Below, piece by piece: positions 8,516-17,827 of a stretch of DNA of 64,000 bases. Position 1 is the stretch's first letter. Each line of letters begins with the position of its first letter. Under the pieces are notes generated by a model, which was not told the DNA's origin, searched no databases, and worked only from the letters and a program-made list of their open reading frames with translations. Where the stretch lies: the NCBI RefSeq assembly GCF_021233435.1, contig NZ_CP089468.1, positions 1,116,001 to 1,180,000 on the forward strand, written 5' to 3'. Source of the DNA: Halobacterium noricense. GTDB lineage: Archaea > Halobacteriota > Halobacteria > Halobacteriales > Halobacteriaceae. The translations under genes and the position numbers were made by a program.

Positions 8516-9655
8516 ATGAATTTCCTCTGGGCGGCCGTAACGCTCGCGGTGGTCACGGCAGCCCCGTATTTCGCGTATCTGGGGTTGTACGCCTGGATTC
8601 GTCCCAACGGCTCTCCAGCCCAGAAGTCAGAGTGGGAGCCCTCGGTTAGTATCGTCCTCCCAACGTATAACGAGGCAGGCATCGTCGAAACAAAGCTTGA
8701 TGACGTTCTAGCGTTCGACTACCCGATGGAGAAGGTCGAAGTCGTGGTCGTCGACTCCTCGACAGACAAGACTCGAGAGATCATTCGCGAGTTTTTCGCG
8801 GATCTCGATGAGCCAGATTTGGTGTTGCTTGAGGAAGACGAGCGGCGCGGGCTGGCGCCCGCACTCAACGACGCCTACGAGGTCGCATCGAATGAGATGG
8901 TCGTGAAGACGGACTGCGACTCGAAGGTCGCTTCGGACGCGCTTCGAGAGGCAGCCGCGAATCTCGCTGACGACGAGATCGCAGCGGTGACGGGGAGTAA
9001 TGTCGAAGTCCTTGGCGGCAGCGAAGTCGAGTCAGGCTACCGTGGCGTTCAGAGCCACATTCAACAACTCGAATCACATCTCGACTCGACGCTGATCTTC
9101 CACGGCCCATTTTCCGCGTTCGAGAACGACGCACTGTTGCCGATCGATCCGAACTCCCTCGCTGACGACACCGAGCTGGCGCTGAAGATTCGCCGTCAGG
9201 GCGGACGCGTGATTTTCGATCCCGCCGTTAAGTACATGGAGGCCTCTCACTCCCAGTTCGTCAAGCGACGCAAGCAGAAAGACCGGCGCGGGATGGGGCT
9301 GATTCGGTTGCTGGTACAGCACCGGGACGCACTCGGTGGCTACGCGAACTACGGAAAAGTGGTGCTGCCGTTCAACTGCTGGTTCATGATTATCTCGCCG
9401 TGGCTAATGACTGCTACTCTGGTGGTTGGTACGGGGGCCGCTGTTTCTATGTTCAGTATGGGCGGGGTTGCGTTCCCGCTTGCTGTTGGTGGGTTCGCAT
9501 ATCTCGGGCAGAAGGACTTGCTTGGACCGGTACAGGCTCTTTACTCGGTGTTCGATACTCAGGTGTCGCTGTTGCGGGCGAGCGTAGAATTACTTAAAGG
9601 GGAAGGTGACGGGATGTGGGACGTGGACAGCGAATTGCGGGAGGCATTCGAATAA
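8516..9655 (+). CDS. Membrane glycosyltransferase family 2 protein
   Basis: 379 residues. One N-terminal membrane helix precedes a GT2 domain with VSIVLPTYNEAGIV, VVVDSSTDKT, the DxD-like KTDCDSK and the acceptor-side ADDTELALKIRRQG. A basic FVKRRKQKDRRGM follows, where processive enzymes carry QxxRW. Two or more C-terminal membrane helices (about residues 283-335) complete it. It should transfer sugars from a nucleotide or dolichol donor onto a lipid-linked glycan at the membrane. Start codons of this gene and aglJ are 126 bp apart and divergent, so the two may share control. Product not known. Confidence 0.85.
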   Translation: MNFLWAAVTLAVVTAAPYFAYLGLYAWIRPNGSPAQKSEWEPSVSIVLPTYNEAGIVETKLDDVLAFDYPMEKVEVVVVDSSTDKTREIIREFFADLDEPDLVLLEEDERRGLAPALNDAYEVASNEMVVKTDCDSKVASDALREAAANLADDEIAAVTGSNVEVLGGSEVESGYRGVQSHIQQLESHLDSTLIFHGPFSAFENDALLPIDPNSLADDTELALKIRRQGGRVIFDPAVKYMEASHSQFVKRRKQKDRRGMGLIRLLVQHRDALGGYANYGKVVLPFNCWFMIISPWLMTATLVVGTGAAVSMFSMGGVAFPLAVGGFAYLGQKDLLGPVQALYSVFDTQVSLLRASVELLKGEGDGMWDVDSELREAFE

Positions 9656-9680
9656 TATTTCCGGGTATGGACAGTTTATG

Positions 9681-9726
9681 TTTATACTATACCCCGGGAA
9701 AAGCACTAGGTTAGTTCATAACTAAC
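9681..9726 (+). promoter_or_regulatory. AT-rich intergenic element with 7-bp inverted repeat
   Basis: A TATA-like tttatactata at 9680-9691 is followed by gttagtt-cat-aactaac (9710-9726), a perfect inverted repeat with a 3-nt centre. The 190 bp between the GT2 stop and the sulfatase-like start are much lower in GC than the DNA to the left. It could be the GT2 terminator or an operator for the island. Confidence 0.35.
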
Positions 9727-9846
9727 TGCTCTCAGCATATTGGTGGTTCGAGTGTGGACTTACCTAGTTTATGCGACTAGTGCTGTCTGTGGGGAGTTCC
9801 CTGAAGGATACTAAGGTATTTCAAAAACCGGTACCTTCACTCCGGC

Positions 9847-11307
9847 ATGAAACCTAACATTCTACTCGTCGTACTTGATACGGTTCGGGCGAAGAGCTGC
9901 TCACTCTACGGACGAGAGCGTCCAACGACACCCGCTCTTGAAGGATTAGCGAACGAGGGGGTGACATTCAATCACGCCATCGCACCCGCAACATGGACTC
10001 TCCCTAGCCATGCAGCGATGTTTACCGGGGAATATCCGACCGATATTGACGTCCATGCGAAAAACATGTTACTCTCAGACGATATAGAAACGGTGGCGGA
10101 AGCACTCCAAGCGCAGGGGTACGATACAGGTATCTTTTCGTCTAATCCTTTCCTTACCCAGGGTTCCGGACTTGATAGGGGATTCGCTCATTCTCATACT
10201 TCCAACCTCCGCGTACAGCTTTTCGACGACGGTTTCGATCCCACTCGTTACATTCGCTCTCGGGAGCATGAGGACGGCATCGCGAAGGTTCGGGAACTGT
10301 CCAAGGAGATATGGGGGACGCCCCAGAATCTATTCAAGAATATACTAAACGCCGCTTACTATAAGTACAGAACAATTACTTCCAATCCGAACCAATCGTT
10401 CGACCCATCAGAAGACGATGGGGCAACGGAGTCAATCCAGGCCTTCGAACGGTGGGTACAAACTGCAGAGGGGCCATTTTTCGGGTGTCTCAATTTCATG
10501 GAGGCTCACACGCCGTACCGTTACCGGGAGCGGTTCATCTCGTCAGATACGAGCCTTGAAGAAGTATCCGAGGTTGACCAAGACAGATGGAAGTACCTAT
10601 CAGGTGAGATAGAGCTCACCGACAGTGTGAAGTCAATCCTTCTCGCACTATATGAGGCTGAGATCCACTATCTTGACGAACAACTGACGGAGTTATGGTC
10701 GTTTCTTCGGAGGACGGACCGATGGGAGAATACGCTTGTCGTTGTTACAAGTGACCACGGCGAACTTCTTGGGGAGCATAACTTACTCTACCACGACATT
10801 AACCGGTTGTACGAACCACTAGTTCACGTCCCTCTTCTGATTAAGTACCCGAACGAGCGACACGCCGGTGAGCGGGTCAAATCCACTGTAAGCCTGACAC
10901 AGATCTCGGATACTATTCTAGCGGAGGCCCTAGAAGATGCGGACGTAAGCACCCCCTTAGGCCCAGGAGAACCAGTCCCTGACATCGTCAAAACAGACTT
11001 CGTGGGAATGAACCAAACACTTCCCGACGAACGATATGTGGACGTGTACGACGACTTCAACGCTCAATCACGTGCCGTGTACGAGGATGGGTCGAAGTAC
11101 CTTGTGTACGAGAACCGGGCAGGGAGAGTCGGTAACCTTCCACTGTCGACATCAGACCCGACCGAAATAGTTGAACAGATTGACTTGAACGACGTTCCAG
11201 CTCACATACGAGCGTTCGCTGGGCTGGATGGGGAAATTAGCCAGCAAACAGAATTTGAAGCGAACGACGTCATCAAAGATCGTCTCAACGAACTTGGATA
11301 CCGATAG
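9847..11307 (+). CDS. Sulfatase-like hydrolase (alkaline phosphatase superfamily) 1
   Basis: 486 residues. Starts MKPNILLVVLDTVRAKSCSL, with metal ligand D11, followed by TTPALEGLANEG. The nucleophile region reads TWTLPSHAAMFTG, with Thr51 where sulfatases carry the Cys or Ser that becomes formylglycine. The other metal-ligand motifs are present (FMEAHTPY and VTSDHGELLGEH), and the protein ends LNELGYR. No signal peptide is visible, so it probably acts in the cytoplasm or at the inner membrane face. It lies beside glycosyltransferases and is probably a glycan-modifying or -trimming enzyme. Annotation as sulfatase is by fold only. Confidence 0.8.
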   Translation: MKPNILLVVLDTVRAKSCSLYGRERPTTPALEGLANEGVTFNHAIAPATWTLPSHAAMFTGEYPTDIDVHAKNMLLSDDIETVAEALQAQGYDTGIFSSNPFLTQGSGLDRGFAHSHTSNLRVQLFDDGFDPTRYIRSREHEDGIAKVRELSKEIWGTPQNLFKNILNAAYYKYRTITSNPNQSFDPSEDDGATESIQAFERWVQTAEGPFFGCLNFMEAHTPYRYRERFISSDTSLEEVSEVDQDRWKYLSGEIELTDSVKSILLALYEAEIHYLDEQLTELWSFLRRTDRWENTLVVVTSDHGELLGEHNLLYHDINRLYEPLVHVPLLIKYPNERHAGERVKSTVSLTQISDTILAEALEDADVSTPLGPGEPVPDIVKTDFVGMNQTLPDERYVDVYDDFNAQSRAVYEDGSKYLVYENRAGRVGNLPLSTSDPTEIVEQIDLNDVPAHIRAFAGLDGEISQQTEFEANDVIKDRLNELGYR

Positions 11308-11379
11308 ACACCCGATTTGGCTGTGACTGACAGACCGTGACACGTGTAGGAGAGTACGACAGTGGAGCGACAGACTGAC

Positions 11380-12753
11380 TCACTCTCGTTGTTCCAGATA
11401 CCCGAGAGCCTCTAGTCGTTCCCTGTCAACGTCGCTTTCTGGCTCGCGTGGTGGCTTCACTTCACGTGTCTTTAGGGAGTGTGGGATTTCCTCGCGTAAT
11501 TTCGACGCCATATCAGGGTCCGCTTCGATTAGATTATTTTGCTCCCTTGGATCCGATTCAAGATCATACAGCTGTTGTCTATCCTCCCCCCATATCAGCT
11601 TCCACTCTTCCGTTCGGTATGCGACAGCGGGTGCGGAGTCCCCCGGTTGACCCAGTGCGAAGACATGTCTGTCAGCGTCTTCGTCTAGTGGTGTCCCCAT
11701 GAACTCATCCCGATCCTCATCAGGAAGATGTATTGAGTGAATGGTCGGCGCGATATCTAGCAATTCACGCATCTCCGTGACCCGGTCCGGGGCGTCCAGG
11801 ACTGGCGACTTCGCGAGAAGGGGAACGTGCATGAGCTCGTCGTATGGATAATTTCTGTGGAATGATCCTCCGTGTTCGTAGAACTCCTCGCCGTGGTCGC
11901 TTGAAAAGAAGATGTTGAGGTCTTTCCAAATTCCCATGTCCTTTATTGAGTTAAACAGCCGCTCAATATGGCGTGAGCAATATCGGAGGTCAGAGTCGTA
12001 AAGATCGCGAAGCAGCCCCCATTCTTCTTCCGAGACCTTTCCTGGATTCACTCCCGCTCGCTTCATTAGCCGCTTAATCTCATCCTCGTCAACCGGCGAA
12101 TCTAGATACTTCGGGTCGTCGTCGTGAACACCGTACGGACGGTGTGCCTCCATATAGTGGACCCAGAGGAAGAAGTCGTCTTCAGCATTCGATTCGATCC
12201 ACGTCGTCGCCCGATCTGTGACCTTTTCTGCGCTGGTATATCCGAGATACTGGAATCCGCTCTCATCGAAGAACACGTTGTACGGCTTCTGTAGGAGATT
12301 GTATATTGGCTCGAGGCCTTGTTGCTGGAGGAATTGGCTGATGCGTGTTGCCGGGCGGTTAATCTGATATTTAAGTTCCTCTAGCGGTGGCCGATCATTA
12401 TTCGCCTCGTCGTAGAATTTGTCTCGACCGAGGTCAATTGTTTCGTCGAATCTGTACCCTCCATTTATTAGGTCGATTCCGATTTGCGTGCCGACAACCG
12501 CAGTCAGTATATCTTCCGCAGAAAGTACAGACGCGATCGTCGGGAACTCATCAATCGCATCGTATGCGAGATGATTCGACGTCATAATAGCCGGAATCGA
12601 GATCCGTGTGTAGGAACCATTAGAGAAGGCATTCTCAAATACCGTCCCGGAGTCGGATAACGTGTTGAGGACAGGCATGGTGTCCCGTTCGTAGCCATAA
12701 TGTGCGAGATGGTCTGCTCGCAGAGAATCGACAGTGACGAGAACGGTCTGCAT
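11380..12753 (-). CDS. Sulfatase-like hydrolase (alkaline phosphatase superfamily) 2
   Basis: 457 residues. Starts MQTVLVTVDSLRADHLAHYG (metal ligand D9) and MPVLNTLSDSG. The nucleophile segment YTRISIPAIMTS has Ser52 but no following Arg, so the formylglycine signature is absent. It has HYMEAHRPYG, SSDHGEEFYEHG and a C-terminal YDLESDPREQNNL, typical of true sulfatase C-terminal domains, then LEALGYLEQRE. It is convergent with sulfatase-like gene 1. It has its own upstream TATA-like stretch and a 147-bp gap from the flippase, so it is probably transcribed separately from the long operon. Confidence 0.82.
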   Translation of the reverse strand: MQTVLVTVDSLRADHLAHYGYERDTMPVLNTLSDSGTVFENAFSNGSYTRISIPAIMTSNHLAYDAIDEFPTIASVLSAEDILTAVVGTQIGIDLINGGYRFDETIDLGRDKFYDEANNDRPPLEELKYQINRPATRISQFLQQQGLEPIYNLLQKPYNVFFDESGFQYLGYTSAEKVTDRATTWIESNAEDDFFLWVHYMEAHRPYGVHDDDPKYLDSPVDEDEIKRLMKRAGVNPGKVSEEEWGLLRDLYDSDLRYCSRHIERLFNSIKDMGIWKDLNIFFSSDHGEEFYEHGGSFHRNYPYDELMHVPLLAKSPVLDAPDRVTEMRELLDIAPTIHSIHLPDEDRDEFMGTPLDEDADRHVFALGQPGDSAPAVAYRTEEWKLIWGEDRQQLYDLESDPREQNNLIEADPDMASKLREEIPHSLKTREVKPPREPESDVDRERLEALGYLEQRE

Positions 12754-12778
12754 ACCGTGCGGTGGATTCGAGGTATTG

Positions 12779-12788
12779 TTAAAATTAC
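12779..12788 (-). promoter_or_regulatory. TATA-like element of sulfatase-like gene 2
   Basis: On the minus strand taattttaac lies about 30 bp before the ATG at 12753, the expected leaderless spacing. Confidence 0.4.
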
Positions 12789-12900
12789 TGGTCTACTCTA
12801 CCAAGTTTGTTGCTGATAAACCAGATCTTAGCGGAAACTGGGTTCTGACATAAAAGTCTCAACAAATAATGGGTCTCCCTTCCAGGAATCGAAATAACAC

Positions 12901-14358
12901 TCATATTCTGGCGATATCGCCGTAAATCGACCATAGCGTGTTCCGCGCGTGCCGGCTTACCCCCAGAAGGACACCGCCATAGAGGAGGACGCCAAAGCCG
13001 ACAAGCACGACGAGCTCGAACCAAGATCTGACAGTGACGAACAGATTGAGTGCCTCAACCCCCAGGAGCATGACACCACCGGCAATAACCTGATCAAGCA
13101 GCGGACGTGGGAGCGGTTCGATATCCGGAACAAGCTCTCGTACTGCCCGCATCGAGAACACGAGTCGGAGGAACTCCGTTAGTACGGTCGCTATGACAAC
13201 CCCGATGGCTCCGACGACGAACAACAGGGAAATTCCGACAACAAGATTGAACAGGAGCGTGGAACCGTCGATACGCAACTCCCAGTCCGGCCTGTCAATA
13301 CCGGAGAGCGTCCGCTGATAGACATCAGTCTGGGTCGTCAACACCTGATACAGGGCGAGACCAACGAGAAACTCCGCAGCCGCCGCGTAACTGCTGCCGT
13401 ACACGGTGACGACGATGTCTTGGGCAAGTGCAACTGCGCCGAAGAACAGGGGAATAGCGAGGATACTGTTGTATGAGATCGCGTTCGTGATGTCGCCAGA
13501 TATCGCCTCTCCTCGGGAGTGGAAGTTCGACACTTTCGGCATTAGCGCGCCGCCCACCGCGGCCATCATGAACGTTGCTGGGACGGTTAGCCGATACGCA
13601 ACCTGGTAATATCCAACGGTAGCAGTCGTAAGAAAAGCGCCAAGTACTATGGTATCAAAGTTTCCCGAGGCAGCCCCCAGTAGTCGGGTGAAGATACTGT
13701 ACCGTGCAAACTGCCACACGGATTTAATCGTTCCACGGGAGGGAAGGGTCGGGCGAACCCGAATGAAGAACAGTCCAACGGGTATCACCAGTAACGTCGC
13801 ACTTGCCAGTCCGTACCCCATACCGGCGGCTCCGAACCCTGCGAGAATGAATCCGATCTGGAGAGGGAGTGTCAGCATAGAACGAAGAGTATCGTTCCAG
13901 ATCTGAAATCCGGGATGACCAGCCGCACCGATGAGTTTTTGAACCAGCAGGAAGGTCCCCAGCGTAACGAACAGTAGAAAGAAAACCAAGGCGGCGTTGT
14001 CTACGTTCGTCTCGGCTGTGATAACCCCTCGAAAGAGCCACACGCCGAAGCCTGCGACGAGGAACATCGCGACATCAAACAGGACGACCGTGCCGAGAAG
14101 CTCTTCATGTGGCGCGTTGTGCTCCGAAAACCGTTTCTGGATGGCACCACCCAAACCGTCGAGCGGACGAGTCGATATCGTGACGAAGGAAAGCAAGAAG
14201 TAGAAACCGCCGAACGCCTCGGGGCCGAGAATCCGTGCAAAGAGAATCGTTCCGACGAATCCGAGAACGGCCTGTACGAACTTGGCGATCAGGCCCTTCA
14301 AAGATTCGAGACCCAGATTGATGTTGCCGGCGTTACTTCCACCCTCGTCGTTAATCAT
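12901..14358 (-). CDS. Oligosaccharide flippase family protein (MOP/Wzx type)
   Basis: 485 residues with about 12-14 hydrophobic segments, the Polysacc_synt / RfbX pattern. The N-terminus LKGLIAKFVQAVLGFVGTIL with ARILGPEAFGGFYFL is the family's most conserved part. It should flip lipid-linked glycans from the cytoplasmic to the outer face of the membrane. The start ATG at 14358 overlaps the upstream sulfatase-like stop as ATGA, so translation is probably coupled. It is the last gene of the long minus-strand operon. In Haloferax a related protein, AglR, has a flippase role. Confidence 0.88.
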   Translation of the reverse strand: MINDEGGSNAGNINLGLESLKGLIAKFVQAVLGFVGTILFARILGPEAFGGFYFLLSFVTISTRPLDGLGGAIQKRFSEHNAPHEELLGTVVLFDVAMFLVAGFGVWLFRGVITAETNVDNAALVFFLLFVTLGTFLLVQKLIGAAGHPGFQIWNDTLRSMLTLPLQIGFILAGFGAAGMGYGLASATLLVIPVGLFFIRVRPTLPSRGTIKSVWQFARYSIFTRLLGAASGNFDTIVLGAFLTTATVGYYQVAYRLTVPATFMMAAVGGALMPKVSNFHSRGEAISGDITNAISYNSILAIPLFFGAVALAQDIVVTVYGSSYAAAAEFLVGLALYQVLTTQTDVYQRTLSGIDRPDWELRIDGSTLLFNLVVGISLLFVVGAIGVVIATVLTEFLRLVFSMRAVRELVPDIEPLPRPLLDQVIAGGVMLLGVEALNLFVTVRSWFELVVLVGFGVLLYGGVLLGVSRHARNTLWSIYGDIARI

Positions 14359-15812
14359 CGGTAACCAAGCCGTTCAAGTCGTTTCTTGGTGCCTTCGTCG
14401 ACAGATCTGGCCGAATCGGTCGACCTCACCGGCTGTTGGGTGAACGACTCGAACGTCCCTGCAACGACGCCCGTGTCGGGAGACGGTACTGTCACAACCG
14501 TATTTGCGTCGAACACCCACTCAGTTGCGTGTTCGTCTTTCCACTGGAAATGTTTTCGAACGTAGTTATCCTCCGTCGGTTCGTACACCGCCCTGACAAC
14601 CTCCTCGAACGGGACTGTGTCCTCCCCAGCGTTCCTGATGCGGTCGAGAAACCCGGTATCCGGGGCGCTACCGACGGAAACGACTGGGGCATCTGAGACA
14701 AACGGATCTGACGACCCATCCACTTCCCTGTCGCGTACTGCCCGAACTACGTCGGGGAACTGCGTTAAGGAAACGGGTTCGGTGACCTGTGCCGCACGTT
14801 CCTGATTGGGATACTTCACGACTAACGGAACATGAAAGTTCACCTCATGCCCACCGATAGCGTGCCCCGCAATACGAAGCGGGCGTAGACGGCTCGGCTC
14901 GCCGAACCCATCACCGTGGTCGGCAGTGACGACGAGTAGGGTTTCTTCGAGGACGTCACGTTGTTCGAGGGTCTCGACGAGGCGGCCTATTTCGTAGTCA
15001 ACCTGCCGGATAGCACCATCGTAGAGGTGTTCCGCCACTTCACAGCGCCACATCGATCCGGGCTTGGTGTAGAAACCAGCTGGGTATGGATTGACGTCCG
15101 ATAGGACCTCCGCTATCGAGTCATCTGCCCAGCGATTGTGTTCTGCGCGTGGACTGTATGGATGATGGGCGTCCATATAGTTGATGCAAGCAGCCCATGG
15201 CTCGTCCTTCGTGGCCTCCCAGTTGAGAAAATGATCAGTGTAGCGGCTCCCTCGACTGACGCCCCCCGAGAAGCGCTGTGAGATATTATCGGGGAGGAGA
15301 GCCGGGTAATCCCAAGCCAATTTTGTCGTTAAGCCGTTAACAAGTGACCGAACTGGTTGACCACTTCCAATCGCCGCTCTGAGGAATCCGGATAGGTCAC
15401 CGCTGTACTCGTGGGGATCGGCTGCTGATGGGTAAAGCGGCTCTGTCGACTCCCCCTCCACGGTCTTGAACCCGTCTTGAAGCCCTGTATCGAGTTCGGT
15501 CAGGAATGGATTTTCCGAGAAAATACCGGTTGCATAGCCGTCCGTTTCGAGGGATGAGAACACGGAATGACCTGGTAGAAGCCGGTCCCCTTTCTGCGTT
15601 ATCCCATGTTCAGGCACTGAAAGTCCAGTGAAGAGGCTAGCATGGCTCGGGAGGCTCCATCGGCTCGGGGATCGGGCCTGCAGATACGTCGTTGCACGCT
15701 CTGCGAGTGAGTCTAGTGCCGGGGTCGTATCATGATGGTGTCCGTGCAGACTGGTGTTTCGGGCTCGTACCGAGTCAAGGACAATGAGCAAGATATTCGG
15801 CTCCCTACTCAT
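14355..15812 (-). CDS. Sulfatase-like hydrolase (alkaline phosphatase superfamily) 3
   Basis: 485 residues, close in layout to gene 1: NILLIVLDSVRARNTSLHG (D13), TTPALDSLAERA, then SRWSLPSHASLFTG with Ser53 at the nucleophile position and His in place of the sulfatase Arg. CINYMDAHHPYS and VTADHGDGFGEPS supply metal ligands; the end is LERLGYR. It overlaps the GT2 upstream and the flippase downstream by four bases each (ATGA). The position between a glycosyltransferase and a flippase suggests it acts on the lipid-linked glycan before export. Confidence 0.82.
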   Translation of the reverse strand: MSREPNILLIVLDSVRARNTSLHGHHHDTTPALDSLAERATTYLQARSPSRWSLPSHASLFTGLSVPEHGITQKGDRLLPGHSVFSSLETDGYATGIFSENPFLTELDTGLQDGFKTVEGESTEPLYPSAADPHEYSGDLSGFLRAAIGSGQPVRSLVNGLTTKLAWDYPALLPDNISQRFSGGVSRGSRYTDHFLNWEATKDEPWAACINYMDAHHPYSPRAEHNRWADDSIAEVLSDVNPYPAGFYTKPGSMWRCEVAEHLYDGAIRQVDYEIGRLVETLEQRDVLEETLLVVTADHGDGFGEPSRLRPLRIAGHAIGGHEVNFHVPLVVKYPNQERAAQVTEPVSLTQFPDVVRAVRDREVDGSSDPFVSDAPVVSVGSAPDTGFLDRIRNAGEDTVPFEEVVRAVYEPTEDNYVRKHFQWKDEHATEWVFDANTVVTVPSPDTGVVAGTFESFTQQPVRSTDSARSVDEGTKKRLERLGYR

Positions 15813-16699
15813 AGCGACGTGTCCGTGTACGAGTACGCTTTATCCGGAACGTCGGCGTCGAAACAGTTTTCCTCCACATCTGGGGGTGCGTCAAGTCTAA
15901 TGTCGTCGTACGCCCCCGATTCACAGCCCTCGTACAGTCGGTCATCGATTTCGTACGCGAGCGGGTCGTTTCGATTGAATGTTTCAACCCGGTCTTTCGA
16001 GCGAGCCCAGAGATATGTCGTCGCTATGGTTCCGGTGTCAAGTACCTTCCGCCAAATGGGGAGGTTCGATTCATAGAGGTGGCTCAGAGCGTATCGTGGC
16101 GACAAGCCGCTTCGGAACTTCTCGCGATAGTTATAAACGTACCAACGTATGGCGGTTTCTAGGTCATGCTCCACATCGATGTGCTGGGCCGTCTTCACGT
16201 CAAGCAGTCGTAGATACCCGTGCCGGAAAAATCGACGAGTCAGTTCGTTCTCCTGAAACCCGTGTGGATAAGGTCGCCAACCACCGAGTTCCTCGTGTAG
16301 TTGCTTAGGAGTTATGCGCATTCCGCGCGTGAGTAACTGAACTGGTCCCTCTGTATTGACGTAGTCAAGATAGAACGACAACAGGGAGTCAAAACAGTCC
16401 GCATAACGCATGTCGGCATCGACCTGCTCCAGAAGATACGTTCCATTCGCGGCCTCGACGCACTGTTGTCGGGCTCTCCCAAGCCCTGTTTTCCGCTGGT
16501 CAAGCACCTGCATCGGTACAGAAAGGGCCTCCCGTTGTGATTCGAGAAACTCGCGTGTCCCGTCATTAGAGCCGCCGTCGACGACGACGATTTCGTACTT
16601 CTCATCCAACTGCTGGGATACCGACTCGAAGAACTCCGCAATCGTGCCACTGTCATTATATGTACAAATACAGACAGTAAACAGCGGGCCCTGATTCAT
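15809..16699 (-). CDS. Glycosyltransferase family 2 protein
   Basis: 296 residues. The GT-A domain shows FTVCICTYNDSGTI, VVVDGGSNDGT, KTGLGRARQQC and the nucleotide-sugar site LLEQVDADMRYAD. No membrane helix is seen, so it is cytoplasmic or peripheral. A TATA-like tctttttatgc lies about 27 bp before ATG 16699, so an internal promoter may drive this gene and the two below it. The gap to the GT4 upstream is 57 bp, while the next gene overlaps by four bases. Confidence 0.85.
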   Translation of the reverse strand: MNQGPLFTVCICTYNDSGTIAEFFESVSQQLDEKYEIVVVDGGSNDGTREFLESQREALSVPMQVLDQRKTGLGRARQQCVEAANGTYLLEQVDADMRYADCFDSLLSFYLDYVNTEGPVQLLTRGMRITPKQLHEELGGWRPYPHGFQENELTRRFFRHGYLRLLDVKTAQHIDVEHDLETAIRWYVYNYREKFRSGLSPRYALSHLYESNLPIWRKVLDTGTIATTYLWARSKDRVETFNRNDPLAYEIDDRLYEGCESGAYDDIRLDAPPDVEENCFDADVPDKAYSYTDTSL

Positions 16700-16756
16700 C
16701 CGTTATACGTAGTAGAGTTCAGCATAAAAAGACCACCGTTTCCTGTAGTCTAACGC

Positions 16757-17827
16757 TTATACAATAGTGTCTACAGCGGTCTGGACTAGTTCCCTCGCAC
16801 GCTTCTGAAAGGCCTCTCGGCCCCACGGTTGGGCTGCCTCACGGATACGATCCGGATTCCAGTCTCCGTTCAGGACACGGTTAATTCCGGATCTGATCCC
16901 GTCCTCTGAGACGGCGGTGACAACGCCGGTTTCCCCGTCAACAACGTGGTTACGCAGATTTGGCTCGTCGGGAACGATAACCGGTTTGCCTGCAGCTTGA
17001 AACTCCTTCGGCGTGATACCGCAATGTTCGAGTTTGGCGAAAGCAACACCACCGATACTCCTGGCCACGACTTCCTCTAGTTCACTATCAGTTAGCCCGG
17101 GCCGAACTTCGACATTTTGGAACTCCGAAAGTTTGGACTGGAGGGGGCCAGACCCGATCACGACGAGTCGTACATCAGCGTTTGAATTCGCGAATGCCCG
17201 AGCAACCAGTTCGGGGCGTTTCATTGGGACGAGACGGCAAACCATCACGAAGTAGGGGGGTGAATCGGGTTTATCGGCATAGAAATTGTTAACACGAACC
17301 GGTGGATGGAGTACTTCTGAATTGGTCCGATAGTGGCGCTGAATACGCTGACGCGTGAACTCGCTGTTCGCGATAATTTCGTCCACGAATGTTGTGAAGT
17401 GCTGGTCTATGACACCGAGTCCTAGACTCTTCGCCCACTCAAACGGACCAGGTTTTGGGATGCCGTAGAAATGAGGCGGAGGAACGTGACAGTAATTGAT
17501 GTGTGATTGGTGGTACTTCGGTACAATCCATTTCGACATAGTTGATGTTGACAGAAGAACGTCTTCATCGAACTCAAGTCCCCCAAAGCGCTGCCCAACT
17601 CGGAACTCTGCATAGTGTTTGGGGATTTGCCTGTAGAACCAGCCTGACATGCCGTTATGAAACTCCGACTGGAACGGGAACTCGGCGTCCACATCGGACC
17701 AAAATTCTTGATCGACAGTGTGACCGACAGTTACCGGCGCGTTGAACGTCCGTGCTAGTTCCCGAGCTACTCGAGCACTACCTCCAGGCCGGATGAAACT
17801 TCCGTCATGGAGAATTCGGACATTCAT
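16757..17827 (-). CDS. Glycosyltransferase family 4 protein
   Basis: 356 residues with a GT-B fold. The N-terminal domain begins MNVRILHDGSFIRPGGSARV. The donor-binding domain has VMVCRLVPMKRPE, VVIGSGPLQ and the EX7E-like stretch KLEHCGITPKEFQAAGKPVI. It is similar in layout to the GT4 at 24060-25085 (both start with a HDG-x-PGG motif), suggesting duplication. The start overlaps the methyltransferase stop as TAATG. Donor and acceptor are unknown. Confidence 0.87.
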   Translation of the reverse strand: MNVRILHDGSFIRPGGSARVARELARTFNAPVTVGHTVDQEFWSDVDAEFPFQSEFHNGMSGWFYRQIPKHYAEFRVGQRFGGLEFDEDVLLSTSTMSKWIVPKYHQSHINYCHVPPPHFYGIPKPGPFEWAKSLGLGVIDQHFTTFVDEIIANSEFTRQRIQRHYRTNSEVLHPPVRVNNFYADKPDSPPYFVMVCRLVPMKRPELVARAFANSNADVRLVVIGSGPLQSKLSEFQNVEVRPGLTDSELEEVVARSIGGVAFAKLEHCGITPKEFQAAGKPVIVPDEPNLRNHVVDGETGVVTAVSEDGIRSGINRVLNGDWNPDRIREAAQPWGREAFQKRARELVQTAVDTIV

